Assembly (NCBI RefSeq): GCF_002920915.1
Contig: NZ_PQVF01000015.1
Span: 19,686-83,685 of the forward strand
DNA from: Solitalea longa
GTDB taxonomy: Bacteria; Bacteroidota; Bacteroidia; Sphingobacteriales; Sphingobacteriaceae
DNA: 64,000 nucleotides
Direction of reading: 5' to 3'
Shown here: one piece after another, positions 55,195 to 63,967 of the stretch
How positions within the stretch are numbered: position 1 is the stretch's first letter
How the letters are laid out: every line of letters begins with the position of its first letter
Translations under genes and position numbers: made by a program
The notes under the pieces: generated by a model
The model's database searches: none
Seen by the model: the letters and a program-made list of their open reading frames with translations, nothing else
What the model was told of the DNA's origin: nothing

Positions 55195-55452
55195 ATTTTA
55201 GAAGTAAGATTTTAGAGGTACGATTAAGAACATTTCTAAAATCTAAAATCCTACTTCTAAAATAGACGCTGCCGGACATCGAAGAGAATGAACAATTTTA
55301 GAGGTACGATTTTAGAAGGACGAACATTCTAAAATCTAAAATCCTACTTCTAAAATTATCGATGCCGGAAATCTAAGAGAAAGGACAACTTTAGAGGCAC
55401 GATTTAAGAAGGAAGAAAATTCTAAAATCAAAAATCCAACATCTAAAATTCA
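55195..55452. repeat. Three tandem copies of a ~90-bp hairpin repeat
   Basis: TTTAGAGGTACGAT starts at about 55211, 55297 and, as TTTAGAGGCACGAT, 55390 (steps of 86 and 93 bases). Each copy carries GATTTTAGAA against TTCTAAAATC, so each folds into a hairpin, and the first two end in a GACATCGAAGAGAA or GAAATCTAAGAGAA segment. It separates two converging genes. Confidence 0.75.
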
Positions 55453-55464
55453 GCTTTTACTTTC

Positions 55465-56328
55465 TTAATCAAACACGATCGTTTTATTTCCGTGCACCAG
55501 AATCCGGTCTTCTACATGATATCTGAGGCCTCTCGATAAAACATTCTTCTCCACGTCTTTCCCTAAGTTGATCATATCTTCTAATGAACAGCTATGATCC
55601 ACCCTGTTCACGTCTTGCTCAATAATAGGTCCCTGGTCGAGTTCTTCGGTAACATAATGGCAGGTGGCGCCGATCATTTTCACCCCGCGTTCGTAGGCCT
55701 GGTGATAAGGCTTAGCACCTACAAATGAAGGTAAAAAGCTATGATGAATATTAATGATCTTGTTAGGAAACAATTTGCATATTTCAGGGGAAAGCACCTG
55801 CATGTAACGAGCCAGCACAATAACATCGGCTTTGTGCTGCTCAAAAAGCTTCACCATTACGGCATACTGAGCCGGTTTATTTTCTGAGGAAATAGGCAAG
55901 CAATGGTAAGGGATGCCATGCCACTCAACAAAGCTGCGCATGTTTTCATGGTTAGAAATGATACAGGGCACTTCAAACTCAAATTCCTGTGAGCGGTATC
56001 GATATAAAAGATCATAAAGACAATGATCCTGTTTACTTACCAAAATTATAACTCGTTTCCTTTGGGCCGAATCCGTTATCTGCCAATCCATCTCAAACTC
56101 TGCTGCCATATCGGCAAAACGCTCCCTAAACTCATCCACATCCATCTTTAATGAATCAGCAAGTATTTGCACACGCATAAAAAAATGATGATCGGTAAAA
56201 TCACCATGTTGACTAGCATCTGTGATCCAGCCCCCCAAATTAGCTATGAAACTGGTTACCGTTGATACAATTCCGGTTCTATCAGGACATGAAAGCGTAA
56301 GCGTGTACAATCGTTTTTTCGCAGGCAT
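55465..56328 (-). CDS. purU: Formyltetrahydrofolate deformylase
   Basis: Hydrolyses 10-formyl-tetrahydrofolate to formate and tetrahydrofolate, balancing one-carbon pools and feeding PurT. 287 residues from the ATG at 56328 (a TTG two codons upstream is ignored). The N-terminal ACT domain is LTLSCPDRTGIVSTVTSFIANLGGWI in part (about 8-33); the formyltransferase-like domain holds VLARYMQVLSPEICK, the catalytic INIHHSFLPSFVGAKPYHQAYERG in part (with Asn-x-His and SFLPSF) and GATCHYVTEELDQGPIIEQDV in part with the Asp. The gene's upstream side abuts the large family 1 array, 130 bases away. Confidence 0.97.
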   Translation of the reverse strand: MPAKKRLYTLTLSCPDRTGIVSTVTSFIANLGGWITDASQHGDFTDHHFFMRVQILADSLKMDVDEFRERFADMAAEFEMDWQITDSAQRKRVIILVSKQDHCLYDLLYRYRSQEFEFEVPCIISNHENMRSFVEWHGIPYHCLPISSENKPAQYAVMVKLFEQHKADVIVLARYMQVLSPEICKLFPNKIINIHHSFLPSFVGAKPYHQAYERGVKMIGATCHYVTEELDQGPIIEQDVNRVDHSCSLEDMINLGKDVEKNVLSRGLRYHVEDRILVHGNKTIVFD

Positions 56329-56462
56329 AATCAAACATTAGCACTTCAACAAGATTGCACTTTTTATTTCAAAATAACAACAAAAACAAATTTTAATTGC
56401 CAAAATAATAGACAAATCAAATATTGAATCAAATATTTCAAACCTCCACTACGTTCATAGTA

Positions 56463-58824
56463 TCACCCTGAGCGAGGCTTCGACTCCGCTCAGCCTGACA
56501 ATGCTGTTACCCTGAGCGGAGTCGAAAGGTTTAAAGAGGCTTCGACTACGCTCAGCCTGACAACACTCACGTCACCTTAGCGTAATCTAAGAGATGAACA
56601 AGGCTTCGACTACGCTCAGCCTGACAATGGTGTGGCCCTTAGCGTTGTCGAAAGGTTTAAAGAGGCTTCGACTACGCTCAGCCTGACAATGGTGTTGCCC
56701 TGAGCGTGGTCGAAAGGTTTAAAGAGGCTTCGACTACGCTCAGCCTGACAATGGGGTTACCCTGAGCGTTATCTAAGAGATGAACAGGGCTTCGACTACG
56801 CTCAGCCTGACAATGGTGTTACCCTGTGCGGAGTCGAAAGTTTAAAGAGGCTTCGACTCCGCTCAGCCTGACAATGATGTTACCCTGAGCGAAGTCGAAA
56901 GGTTTAAAGAGGCTTCGACTCCGCTCAGCCTGACAATGGTGTTACCCTGAGCGAAGTCGAAAGGTTTAAAGAGGCTTCGACTACGCTCAGCCTGACAATG
57001 GGGTTACCCTGAGCGGTAATCTAAGAGATGAACAGGGCTTCGACTACGCTCAGCCTGACAATGGTGTTGCACTTAGCGTTGCCGAAAGGTTTAAAGAGGC
57101 TTCGACTATGCTCAGCCTGACAATGGTGTTGCACTTAGCGTTGCCGAAAGGTTTAAAGAGGCTTCGACTATGCTCAGCCTGACAACACTCTCGTCATGTT
57201 GAGCGCAGTGGAAGCATGAAACATGAAACATGAAGGGCCGAGAGCCGTCAGTCCAAGCAGTCACCTTGAGCGTAATCTAATAGATGAACAAGGCTTCGAC
57301 TCCGCTCAGCCTGACAATGGTGTTGCCCTGAGCGTAATCTAAGAGATGAACAGGGTTTCGACTCCGCTCAGCCTGACAATGGTGTTACCCTGAGCGTTGC
57401 CGAAAGGTTTAAAGAGGCTTCGACGCTCAGCCTGACAATGGTGTTGCCCTTAGCGTTGTCGAAAGGTTTAAAGAGGCTTCGACGCTCAGCCTGACAATGA
57501 TGTTACCCTGAGCGAAGTCGAAAGTTTAAAGAGGCTTCGATGCTTAGCCTGACAATGGGGTTACCCTGAGCGGAGTCGAAAGGTTTAAAGAGGCTTCGAC
57601 TACGCTCAGCCTGACAATGGGGTTACCCTGAGCGTTGCCGAAAGGTTTAAAGAGGCTTCGACTCCGCTCAGCCTGACAATGATGTTACCCTGAGCGAAGT
57701 CGAAAGGTTTAAAGAGGCTTCGACTCCGCTCAGCCTGACAATGATGTTACCCTGAGCGAAGTCGAAAGGTTTAAAGAGGCTTCGACTACGCTCAGCCTGA
57801 CAATGATGTTGCCCTTAGCGAAGTCGAAAGGTTTAAAGAGGCTTCGACTCCGCTCAGCCTGACAATGATGTTACCCTGAGCGAAGTCGAAAGGTTTAAAG
57901 AGGCTTCGACGCTCAGCCTGACAATGGTGTTGCCCTTAGCGTTGTCGAAAGGTTTAAAGAGGCTTCGACTACGCTCAGCCTGACAATGGTGTTGCCCTGA
58001 GCGGAGTCGAAAGGTTTAAAGAGGCTTCGACTACGCTCAGCCTGACAATGGTGTTACCCTGAGCGTTGCCGAAAGGTATAAAGAGGCTTCGACTACGCTC
58101 AGCCTGACAACACTCACGTCACCTTAAGCGTAATCTAAGATGAACAAGGCTTCGACTACGCTCAGCCCGACAATGGTGTCACCCTGAGCGTAATCTAAGA
58201 GATGAATAGGGCTTCGACTCCGCTCAGCCTGGCAATGGTGTTGCACTTAGCGTTGTCGAAAGGTTTAAAGAGGCTTCGACTACGCTCAGCCTGACAACAC
58301 TCACGTCACCTTGAGCGTAATCTAAGAGATGAATAGGGCTTCGACTACGCTCAGCCTGACAATGGTGTTGCCCTGAGCGTAATCTAAGAGATGAACAGGG
58401 CTTCGACTACGCTCAGCCTGACAATGGTGTTACCCTGAGCGGAGTCAAAAGGTTTAAAGAGGCTTCGACTACGCTCAGCCTGACAATGGGGTTACCCTGA
58501 GCGGAGTCGAAAGGTTTAAAGAGGCTTCGACTACGCTCAGCCTGACAACACTCACGTCACCTTAAGCTTAATCTAAGAGATGAATAGGGCTTCGACTACG
58601 CTCAGCCTGACAATGGTGTCACCTTAAGCGTAATCTAAGAGATGAACAAGGCTTCGACTACGCTCAGCCTGACAATGGTGTCACCTTAAGCGTAATCTAA
58701 GAGATGAACAAGGCTTCGACTACGCTCAGCCTGACAATGGGGTTACCCTGAGCGCAGTCGAAAGGTTTAAAGAGGCTTCGACTACGCTCAGCCTGACAAT
58801 GGTGTTGCCTTAGCGTTGTCGAAG
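56463..58824. repeat. Large tandem array of a ~60-bp hairpin repeat (family 1)
   Basis: By eye about 37 copies of GCTTCGACTACGCTCAGCC (or ACTCC) followed by TGACAATGGTGTTACCCTGAGCG (in part). Two unit types: A, in which the right arm is GCGGAGTCGAAAGGTTTAAAGAGG (in part; about 60 bp) and pairs with the left arm over about 16 bases, and B, in which it is GCGTAATCTAAGAGATGAAC, which pairs only over TACGCTCAG / CTGAGCGTA. Some B-type boundaries instead have ACAACACTCACGTCACCTT. The array is broken once at about 57183-57285 by an unrelated segment with CATGAAACATGAAACATGAA. The element also occurs at 19.3 kb. Located between purU and the dnaK terminator, no coding sequence is visible inside. Confidence 0.95.
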
Positions 58825-58833
58825 GACGCAAAC

Positions 58834-58870
58834 AAAAAACGGCTGCTCCTTTATCAGAAACAGCCGTTTA
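58834..58870 (-). terminator. Terminator of dnaK
   Basis: AAACGGCTG / CAGCCGTTT stem on the minus strand followed by T-rich TTTTTTGTTTG, just beyond the dnaK stop and beside the array edge. Confidence 0.8.
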
Positions 58871-58890
58871 TATCAAATCAGTGTAATCAA

Positions 58891-60786
58891 TTACTTCACT
58901 TCTTCGAAATCTACATCTTTAACATCACCGCTATTTTCGCCCGAAGATTGACCAGCATCACCAGGTTGCTGAGCCGCACCTTCGTTAGTCGCTTTGTACA
59001 TCTCTTCAGAAGCAGCATTCCAAGCGTTGGTTAAAGCAGTTGAAGCAGTTTCAATGGCAGCAAAATCTTTAGCAGCATGAGCATCTTTCAATTGCTTCAA
59101 TGCATCTTCAATTGCCGACTTATTACCTTCCGAAAGTTTGTCACCGTATTCTTTTAATTGTTTCTCAGTTGAGAAAACTAAAGAATCAGCTGCATTCAAC
59201 TTTTCGATCTCTTCTTTTGCTTGTTTGTCAGCTTCTGCATTTGCTTCAGCCTCTTTTTTCATTCTATCGATATCAGCATCAGACAAACCAGAGCTTGCTT
59301 CGATACGGATCTTTTGCTCTTTACCGGTAGCTTTATCTTTCGCTAAAACGTGTAAGATACCGTTAGCATCAATATCAAAAGCCACTTCAATTTGAGGAAT
59401 ACCACGAGGAGCAGGCGGAATACCATCTAAGTGGAAACGACCGATAGTGCGGTTTTGATTCGCCATTGGACGCTCACCTTGCAATACGTGAATTTCTACC
59501 GAAGGCTGATTGTCAGAAGCTGTTGAGAACACTTCGCTACGTTTGGTAGGAATAGTTGTGTTCGACTCGATCAAGCGGGTCATTACACCACCCATGGTTT
59601 CAATACCTAATGAAAGTGGGGTAACGTCTAATAACAATACATCTTTAACTTCACCGGTTAATACACCACCTTGAATAGCCGCACCTACTGCAACCACCTC
59701 ATCAGGGTTTACCCCTTTTGAAGGAGCTTTACCGAAGAATGCCTGCACCGCTTCCTGAATTGCAGGGATACGTGTTGAACCACCTACCAAAATCACCTCG
59801 TCAATATCGCTGGTTGACATACCTGCATTTTTTAATGCGGTACGGCAAGGCTCAATGGTACGTTTGATCAATGAATCAGCTAATTGCTCAAATTTAGCAC
59901 GAGAGAAGTTGCGCACTAAGTGTTTAGGCACACCATCAACCGGCATAATATATGGCAGGTTAATTTCTGTTGAAGTAGAGCTCGATAATTCAATTTTAGC
60001 TTTTTCAGCAGCTTCTTTCAAACGCTGTAAAGCCATAGGATCTCTACGAAGATCTAAACCTTCATCTTTTTTAAACTCTTCTGCCAACCAGTCAATAATT
60101 ACCTGGTCAAAGTCATCACCACCTAAGTGTGTATCACCATCAGTTGATTTTACTTCGAAAACGCCATCACCTAATTCCAGGATAGAAACGTCGTGCGTAC
60201 CACCACCGCAGTCAAACACCACAATTTTCATATCCTTATGCGCTTTATCTAAACCGTAAGCTAAGGCAGCTGCAGTAGGCTCATTGATAATACGTTTTAC
60301 CGTTAAACCGGCAATTTCACCTGCTTCTTTAGTAGCCTGACGCTGCGCATCGTTAAAGTAAGCAGGAACAGTAATAACCGCTTCTGTAACTTCAGTACCT
60401 AAATAGTCTTCAGCCGTTTTCTTCATTTTCTGAAGTACCATTGCCGAAATTTCCTGAGGAGTGTAGGTACGATCATCGATTTGAACGCGAGGTGTATTAT
60501 TATCACCTTTTACTACTGAATAAGGAACACGTGAGATCTCTTTTAAGTCCTCTTCATAAGTGTTACCCATGAAGCGCTTAATTGAGTAAACCGTTTTCTT
60601 TGGATTTGTAATCGCCTGGCGTTTAGCAGGATCACCTACTTTACGTTCACCATTCTCCACAAATGCAACAATTGAAGGTGTAGTTCTTCTACCTTCACTG
60701 TTCGGAATTACTACCGGCTCGTTACCTTCCATAACGGCAACACATGAGTTGGTAGTTCCTAAATCTATACCTATAATTTTTGACAT
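58891..60786 (-). CDS. dnaK: Chaperone DnaK (Hsp70)
   Basis: ATP-driven chaperone for nascent and stress-damaged proteins. 631 residues: [18 protein letters not shown] (about residues 3-20), [20 protein letters not shown], the linker [19 protein letters not shown] (about 385-403) and the substrate-binding domain; the tail is Gly/Ser-rich, [20 protein letters not shown], ending in the DnaK acidic EEVK-like motif. dnaJ and grpE are not next to it in this window. It is flanked on both sides by large repeat arrays of two unrelated families. Confidence 0.99.
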   Translation of the reverse strand: MSKIIGIDLGTTNSCVAVMEGNEPVVIPNSEGRRTTPSIVAFVENGERKVGDPAKRQAITNPKKTVYSIKRFMGNTYEEDLKEISRVPYSVVKGDNNTPRVQIDDRTYTPQEISAMVLQKMKKTAEDYLGTEVTEAVITVPAYFNDAQRQATKEAGEIAGLTVKRIINEPTAAALAYGLDKAHKDMKIVVFDCGGGTHDVSILELGDGVFEVKSTDGDTHLGGDDFDQVIIDWLAEEFKKDEGLDLRRDPMALQRLKEAAEKAKIELSSSTSTEINLPYIMPVDGVPKHLVRNFSRAKFEQLADSLIKRTIEPCRTALKNAGMSTSDIDEVILVGGSTRIPAIQEAVQAFFGKAPSKGVNPDEVVAVGAAIQGGVLTGEVKDVLLLDVTPLSLGIETMGGVMTRLIESNTTIPTKRSEVFSTASDNQPSVEIHVLQGERPMANQNRTIGRFHLDGIPPAPRGIPQIEVAFDIDANGILHVLAKDKATGKEQKIRIEASSGLSDADIDRMKKEAEANAEADKQAKEEIEKLNAADSLVFSTEKQLKEYGDKLSEGNKSAIEDALKQLKDAHAAKDFAAIETASTALTNAWNAASEEMYKATNEGAAQQPGDAGQSSGENSGDVKDVDFEEVK

Positions 60787-60954
60787 AATTCTAAAATTTT
60801 CATTGAACGATAAGCACTATTATCAATGCATATGCCAATACCAATGAGGCAGCATAATTTGAAATGCTGACAGTAGAATAAATGTCAAACTTTGAATTGC
60901 GGGCTTTACAATATGACAAAAAGTCCGTCATACCTTCCTCTCCGCTTTCACCTG

Positions 60955-61590
60955 CGCTCTTTCGGATTTGCAATCCGAAAGTACTTAACTCAGGATTTGC
61001 AATCCTGATCTTGCATTCACATCCAACTTGGCTGTTTCAGGATTAAGTGCGGAAAGCGGATTATAAATCCGCATGCATAAATGTCCGGATTGCAAATCCG
61101 GACAAGCGAGCGCTCTTTCGGATTTGCAATCCGAAAGTCCTTAACGCAGGATTAAGTGCAGAATGCGGATTATAAATCCGCATGTATAAATGTCCGAATT
61201 GCAAATCCGAACAAGCGAGCGCTCTTTCGGATTTGCAATCCGAAAGTCCTTAACTCAGGATTTACAATCCTGATCTTGCATGCACATCCAACTTGGCTGT
61301 TTCAGGATTAAGTGCGGAAAGCGGATTATAAATCCGCATGTATAAATGTCCGGATTGCAAATCCGGACAAGCGAACGCTCTTTCGGATTTGCAATCCGAA
61401 AGTACTTAACTCAGGATTTACAATCCTGATCTTGCATACACATCCAACTTGGCTGTTTCAGGATTAAGTGCAGAATGCGGATTATAAATCCGCATGTATA
61501 AATGTCCGAATTGCAAATCCGAACAAGCGAGCGCTCTTTCGGATTTGCAATCCGAAAGTCCTTAACTCAGGATTTGTAATCCTAAACAAA
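60955..61590. repeat. Composite palindrome array, left part (family 2)
   Basis: Repeat unit of 156 bp with starts (CTCTTTCGG) at about 60957, 61113, 61222, 61378 and 61534; the third step is only 109 bp because the CAGGATTTGCAATCCTG-to-GGCTGTTT part is missing. Each full unit carries four palindromes: CTTTCGGATTTGCAATCCGAAAG (in part), CAGGATTTGCAATCCTG, GCGGATTATAAATCCGC and GTCCGGATTGCAAATCCGGAC (in part). Two sub-types alternate (TGTCCGGATTG and TGTCCGAATTG; GGAAAGCGG and GAATGCGG) with matching changes in both arms of the palindrome, as in compensated hairpins. Confidence 0.95.
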
Positions 61591-61591
61591 A

Positions 61592-62143
61592 TCAATCCTC
61601 CAAAATCACCTCCAACAAACCTTTTCCACCGGCATAATCTACTGCTGAACTGAATTTATAGTGTTCCGGCTCATTTACAATCTCCGCAACAACAGGATTT
61701 TGATGTACATATTCAATTTTTTGTTCCAAAAATTCGTTGGAATGAATTTCTTTTGCTTCATTACCTTCTTGCCAAAATTTATAGCATTTAATTTTTGGAT
61801 CATACTTACCTGCAAATTCAAACCGATTTAATATCCAGTCCTTTCTACTTTCATTTTCTTTTTCAATCATTTCCACTATTGCTTTACTGGTAAACTTTTT
61901 AAAATCGCGAAGAATATCCGAAAGCGAATAAAAATTATCTGGACTAACCGAAACTATCAAATGGAGATGATTAGTCATTAAACACCATGCATAAATTTCC
62001 AGGCCTTTTTGTTTTTGACAATGTTTAAGAGAATCTATTATAATATGCTTATAAACCGGTCTGGAGAAAATATCCACCCAATCAACAACAGTTATAGTTA
62101 AAAAATAAAGGTATCCTTTATGAATTCGGTTCTTTAAGCCCAT
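61592..62143 (-). CDS. REP-associated tyrosine transposase (RAYT, IS200-like)
   Basis: 183 residues from the ATG at 62143; the frame continues 20 codons upstream into repeat-derived sequence and is not counted. It belongs to the Y1/HUH transposase-like group: the metal-binding H-L-H is in CLMTNHLHLIVS (His about residues 59 and 61), after ITVVDWVDIF and GLEIYAW, and the catalytic Tyr is probably Tyr145 in IEYVHQNPV. RAYTs are thought to excise, copy or spread short palindromic REP elements as single-stranded DNA. The gene is flanked by family 2 palindromes on both sides, which is the expected RAYT-REP arrangement. It appears intact. Confidence 0.93.
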   Translation of the reverse strand: MGLKNRIHKGYLYFLTITVVDWVDIFSRPVYKHIIIDSLKHCQKQKGLEIYAWCLMTNHLHLIVSVSPDNFYSLSDILRDFKKFTSKAIVEMIEKENESRKDWILNRFEFAGKYDPKIKCYKFWQEGNEAKEIHSNEFLEQKIEYVHQNPVVAEIVNEPEHYKFSSAVDYAGGKGLLEVILED

Positions 62144-62162
62144 AATAGTATAGATGTATCTT

Positions 62163-62430
62163 AAATATACGATTCTAATAAAAAGAGGATTACAAATCCG
62201 CATTTAAATGTGTTATAAAAAGCCGATTGCAAATCCGGACAAGCGAGCGCTCTTTCGGATTTACAATCCGAAAGTCCTTAACTCAGGATTTGCAATCCTG
62301 ATCTTGTATGCACATTCAACTTGGCTGTTTCAGGATTAAGTGCAGAAAGCGGATTATAAATCCGCATGTATAAATGTCCGGATTGCAAATCCGGACAAGC
62401 GAGCGGATTACAAATCCGGACAAGCGAGTT
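62163..62430. repeat. Composite palindrome array, right part (family 2)
   Basis: A partial unit starting TACAAATCCGCATTTAAATG, then one full 156-bp unit (CTCTTTCGG start at about 62249 to about 62405) and a trailing GCGAGCGGATTACAAATCCGG fragment (in part). Same palindromes as the left part, so the RAYT gene sits inside the array. Confidence 0.92.
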
Positions 62431-62436
62431 ATTGCC

Positions 62437-63582
62437 TTACCAATAAACAAATTCTGTTTTTACATCATACAGAAAGCTTCCCGAACCAGGAGACCGATAG
62501 CTTTTTATTACCTTTTCAGGATAGCCTTGCGCATCATAGGTATATTCAATTTTAAATAGTTCAGTTGTAGGGTAGCTGCCTCCGTAACCTTTTTGTTGAT
62601 CAATCACATTGTTTTTAGACAAATTTGACATGTACAGGTTGGGCATATTCAAATGCACAAAAGGGTTGATGTAGAAGTCATACTTATAAGAACCTCCTTC
62701 GGTGGCACCTGTCGATGTCAGGGCTCTGTCACTTATTTTATTCCCGTTTTTAAATTGCATGCTATATTCCATTGCATGACCATTACTAAACAAAAAGTCG
62801 ATATCGATAGAACCATTTCCACCCAAAAAACCATTTTTAACAACAGTATGCGTTTCCTGTCCGCTTTGTTTATCACTCATGTTAATGATACCACCATTGG
62901 CATCATAAGCAAAGCCGGTAGATCCTTGCAGATTACTAAATCCATCAAATCGTTTGATTATTGAAAGTCTGCCATTTTGGTATTCGTATTTATGGACATT
63001 GCTCAGCTGGAGAGCTTGAACATGCACTTCTTTTTTAAAGAATGTTAGTTGCTTCAGGGTTCCGTCGGCATTATACGTATAATGCGTTCTCGCCTGAGGA
63101 TGCCATTCATCCTGAATAAATCTATATGTTGCTTCTGATTTCAGCTTCCGCGCAACCCGGATTCCTCCCATAGTTAGTAGATCACTTTGTTCTAATTCCG
63201 GTCCGGTTAAGGTTTTCTCTTCAGTTATTCCCCATTGAGTAAGTTTTAACTGGTATTTTAAATGGTTTTTGGGCAATTTTATAGTATTGACGCCAGGCAA
63301 AAGATCGAGGCTTTTTTTGTTTTCGGTATGACTGCTATCCCAACTTGTAATTTCTAAAGATGCAGGTATACTATCGTACGTAATTTCTCCTATTTTAATT
63401 ACCGCTTTTATTTTAATAGTATACGTTCCAGGACTTACAATGGGGCCAGGGTTATGGGAGGTATCCCCATCGGAAGGCATTTCAATCGGTTCTGGCGAAA
63501 GCCCGTCTTCTTTTGAACATGAGATAAGACAAGTGGCTACAATTAACATTGCGTATGCGCAATTTTTTTTTAAATAGTTCAT
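62437..63582 (-). CDS. Hypothetical lipoprotein with YD-like beta repeats
   Basis: 381 residues from the ATG at 63582. Lipobox TCLISC (Cys at about residue 21). A Pro/Ser-rich linker follows, then a roughly 100-residue beta domain (PGTYTIKIKAVIKIGEITYDS in part) and a C-terminal half with repeated strands such as THYTYNADGTLKQLTFF, VHKYEYQNGRLSIIKRF, GFAYDANGGIINMS and KIEYTYDAQGYPEKVIKSY, like the YD/RHS-type repeat of DUF4595-like Bacteroidota lipoproteins. No enzyme motif. Its 3' end is directly beside the family 2 array. Confidence 0.78.
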   Translation of the reverse strand: MNYLKKNCAYAMLIVATCLISCSKEDGLSPEPIEMPSDGDTSHNPGPIVSPGTYTIKIKAVIKIGEITYDSIPASLEITSWDSSHTENKKSLDLLPGVNTIKLPKNHLKYQLKLTQWGITEEKTLTGPELEQSDLLTMGGIRVARKLKSEATYRFIQDEWHPQARTHYTYNADGTLKQLTFFKKEVHVQALQLSNVHKYEYQNGRLSIIKRFDGFSNLQGSTGFAYDANGGIINMSDKQSGQETHTVVKNGFLGGNGSIDIDFLFSNGHAMEYSMQFKNGNKISDRALTSTGATEGGSYKYDFYINPFVHLNMPNLYMSNLSKNNVIDQQKGYGGSYPTTELFKIEYTYDAQGYPEKVIKSYRSPGSGSFLYDVKTEFVYW

Positions 63583-63776
63583 AGTAAATGTTTTAAGTAC
63601 AAAACAAATATCATCTATGATCAATCAGGAAGTCAATAATTGGAATAACATTTTGATTACCAGCAAATAACATATTAGTGATTTGGTAACAAACCGGCGA
63701 TGCAAACCACGATAACATGCTGAGCCGAGTAGCTGCATGGGTCATCAGTACATGGGCGTCACCCTGCGAAGTCGAA

Positions 63777-63853
63777 GCATAGTCGAGGTATACTCGACGC
63801 ATACTAGACGCATACTAGACGTATACTAGACGTATACTAGACGCATAGTCGAG
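63777..63853. repeat. 11-bp minisatellite, seven copies
   Basis: Units GCATAGTCGAG, GTATACTCGAC, GCATACTAGAC (twice), GTATACTAGAC (twice), GCATAGTCGAG in exact 11-base register, then a decayed GTATATACTAT. The flanking GTCGAAGCATAGTC matches the linker of the family 1 element at 19.3 kb, so it may have arisen from that repeat. Confidence 0.85.
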
Positions 63854-63870
63854 GTATATACTATATAACA

Positions 63871-63967
63871 TGTCCTTTGACCCGTCCTGAAATAACTATA
63901 CAGATTAGTGAATAAATCCTGGATTAACTATACACTGGATGTTGTTAATCCTAATTAACCTATACAG
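63871..63967. mobile_element. Possible insertion-sequence end with three 32-bp-spaced iterons
   Basis: TCCTGAAATAACTATACAG (63885), TCCTGGATTAACTATACAC (63917) and TCCTAATTAACCTATACAG (63949) start exactly 32 bases apart, about three DNA turns. Such repeats at an element border are typical transposase-binding sites; the TGTCC at 63871 could be the tip. The transposase would lie beyond the window. Assignment tentative. Confidence 0.35.

Noticed and set aside
56463..58824. CRISPR array
   Set aside because: Units are nearly identical throughout, with no unique spacers, and no cas genes are near; the segments between hairpin arms are conserved too.
59855..60259. 134-codon antisense frame within dnaK
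   Set aside because: Antisense shadow of the highly conserved dnaK gene, a well-known artefact.
60955..61590. CRISPR or integron array
   Set aside because: All parts of the 156-bp unit are conserved; no integrase and no variable cassettes; a RAYT gene explains the palindromes.
61468..61653. Short frames inside family 2 repeats (also 62340-62555)
   Set aside because: They are translations of the repeat unit and repeat the same peptide words; not independent genes.
63611..63802. 63-codon minus-strand frame at the right edge
   Set aside because: It runs through the minisatellite and a family 1 relic; no gene-like features.
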